Assembly: GCA_018969935.1 (NCBI GenBank)
Contig: JAGWXJ010000015.1
Coordinates: forward strand, 1-21,826
DNA from: Alphaproteobacteria bacterium
GTDB lineage: Bacteria > Pseudomonadota > Alphaproteobacteria > Micavibrionales > UBA1664
DNA: 21,826 bases
Reading direction: 5' to 3'
Part shown: positions 21,356-21,826 of the stretch, piece by piece
Position numbering within the stretch: the stretch's first letter is position 1
How the letters are laid out: every line of letters starts with the position of its first letter
Translations under genes and position numbers: made by a program
The notes under the pieces: model-generated
Seen by the model: the letters and a program-made list of their open reading frames with translations, nothing else
The model's database searches: none
Told to the model about the DNA's origin: nothing

Positions 21356-21826
21356 ATGAACATAGATACCCAGTTCCTCATCACCTTTTTCAGTGCCGTG
21401 GTTGCGGGCCTTTCGTTTATCGCGGTTGTGCTGCCATTTGTAAAAAAACTGGAACGCAAGGAGCGATATCAGGAAACCATTGCGCGCCAACGCAAGGATA
21501 TGATTGCAGCGCAACGCGTTGCAGCCGAGAAAAAGGCGCAGCAGCAGAAAAACCAGGACGCTAAGGAATCCATCCAGTCTGCATTCAAGGTACGCCAGCT
21601 TGTCGGCGACATGGCCGATGATTTGCGCGCCCGCATGCAACAGGCCGGCAAGCGCAGCCCGAATGCCGTGCTTTTCTTCCTTATCGCGCGGTTTGTACTG
21701 CCAGTCGTTTTCATACTGCTTGCCATGTTCTTCATCAGCAAATCGCAGAAGGAAATCGCCGATGGTGTGAAGCTGCTTATCATCATGGGGCTTGGATGGT
21801 TCGGTTTTTCGCTGCCCGGCATCATG
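21356..21826 (+). CDS. tadC: Tad pilus inner-membrane platform protein TadC (partial)
   Basis: The frame starts at the ATG at 21356, four bases after tadB, and stays open for 157 codons to the window end. The visible part has an N-terminal hydrophobic helix (FLITFFSAVVAGLSFIAVVLPF). A long charged, coiled-coil-like stretch follows (KLERKERYQETIARQRKDMIAAQRVAAEKKAQQQK), then two further hydrophobic segments (VLFFLIARFVLPVVFILLAMFFI and LLIIMGLGWFGFSLPGIM). This layout and its place directly after tadB identify the N-terminal part of TadC. The T2SSF core is beyond the window. Confidence 0.85.
   Translation, partial: MNIDTQFLITFFSAVVAGLSFIAVVLPFVKKLERKERYQETIARQRKDMIAAQRVAAEKKAQQQKNQDAKESIQSAFKVRQLVGDMADDLRARMQQAGKRSPNAVLFFLIARFVLPVVFILLAMFFISKSQKEIADGVKLLIIMGLGWFGFSLPGIM

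Overview
The window reads as a chromosomal segment of an alphaproteobacterium. The reasons are a Caulobacter-type (Cpa) Tad pilus locus, perfect CtrA-type boxes (TTAA-N7-TTAA) in front of key operons, and overall gene style. I cannot name the genus. Nothing looks like a recent mobile insertion, and I found no RNA genes, CRISPR array or insertion sequence.

Left part (1-10365), exopolysaccharide. A truncated minus-strand gene (1-162) begins a membrane-anchored protein, perhaps an AlgJ/AlgX-type acetylation factor. It is divergent from algD (GDP-mannose 6-dehydrogenase) and alg8 (polymannuronate synthase), which together make and polymerise GDP-mannuronate. alg8 ends in a strong bidirectional terminator, and alg44 does not follow it. 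Converging from the right are two large paralogous secreted proteins (3259-5676 and 6079-8862). Each has an N-terminal right-handed beta-helix, RTX-like glycine/aspartate repeats and a type I secretion-like C-terminus. They probably act on the polymer outside the cell as epimerase, lyase or binding protein, but they lack the classical epimerase motif. Upstream of the second lies a phosphomannomutase (AlgC-type), which supplies mannose-1-phosphate for GDP-mannose.

Middle (10484-13525, minus strand). A single-domain CheY-like response regulator is followed rightwards by tadG-, tadE- and tadE-like genes. These encode pseudopilin/minor pilus proteins that overlap translationally and read away from the pilin gene.

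Right part (13780-21826, plus strand), Tad pilus. The order is flp pilin, a hairpin terminator/attenuator, cpaA (prepilin peptidase), cpaB, cpaC (secretin), cpaD (lipoprotein), cpaE (TadZ-like ATPase), cpaF (TadA ATPase), tadB and the start of tadC, which is cut by the window end.

The two halves appear to be linked. CtrA-type boxes stand before algD, flp and cpaE, suggesting that alginate-like polymer and adhesive pili are produced under common cell-cycle control. The most novel material is the beta-helix/RTX pair, this shared putative CtrA control, the alternative hairpins before the phosphomannomutase gene, and a TadE protein with two EF-hand-like loops.
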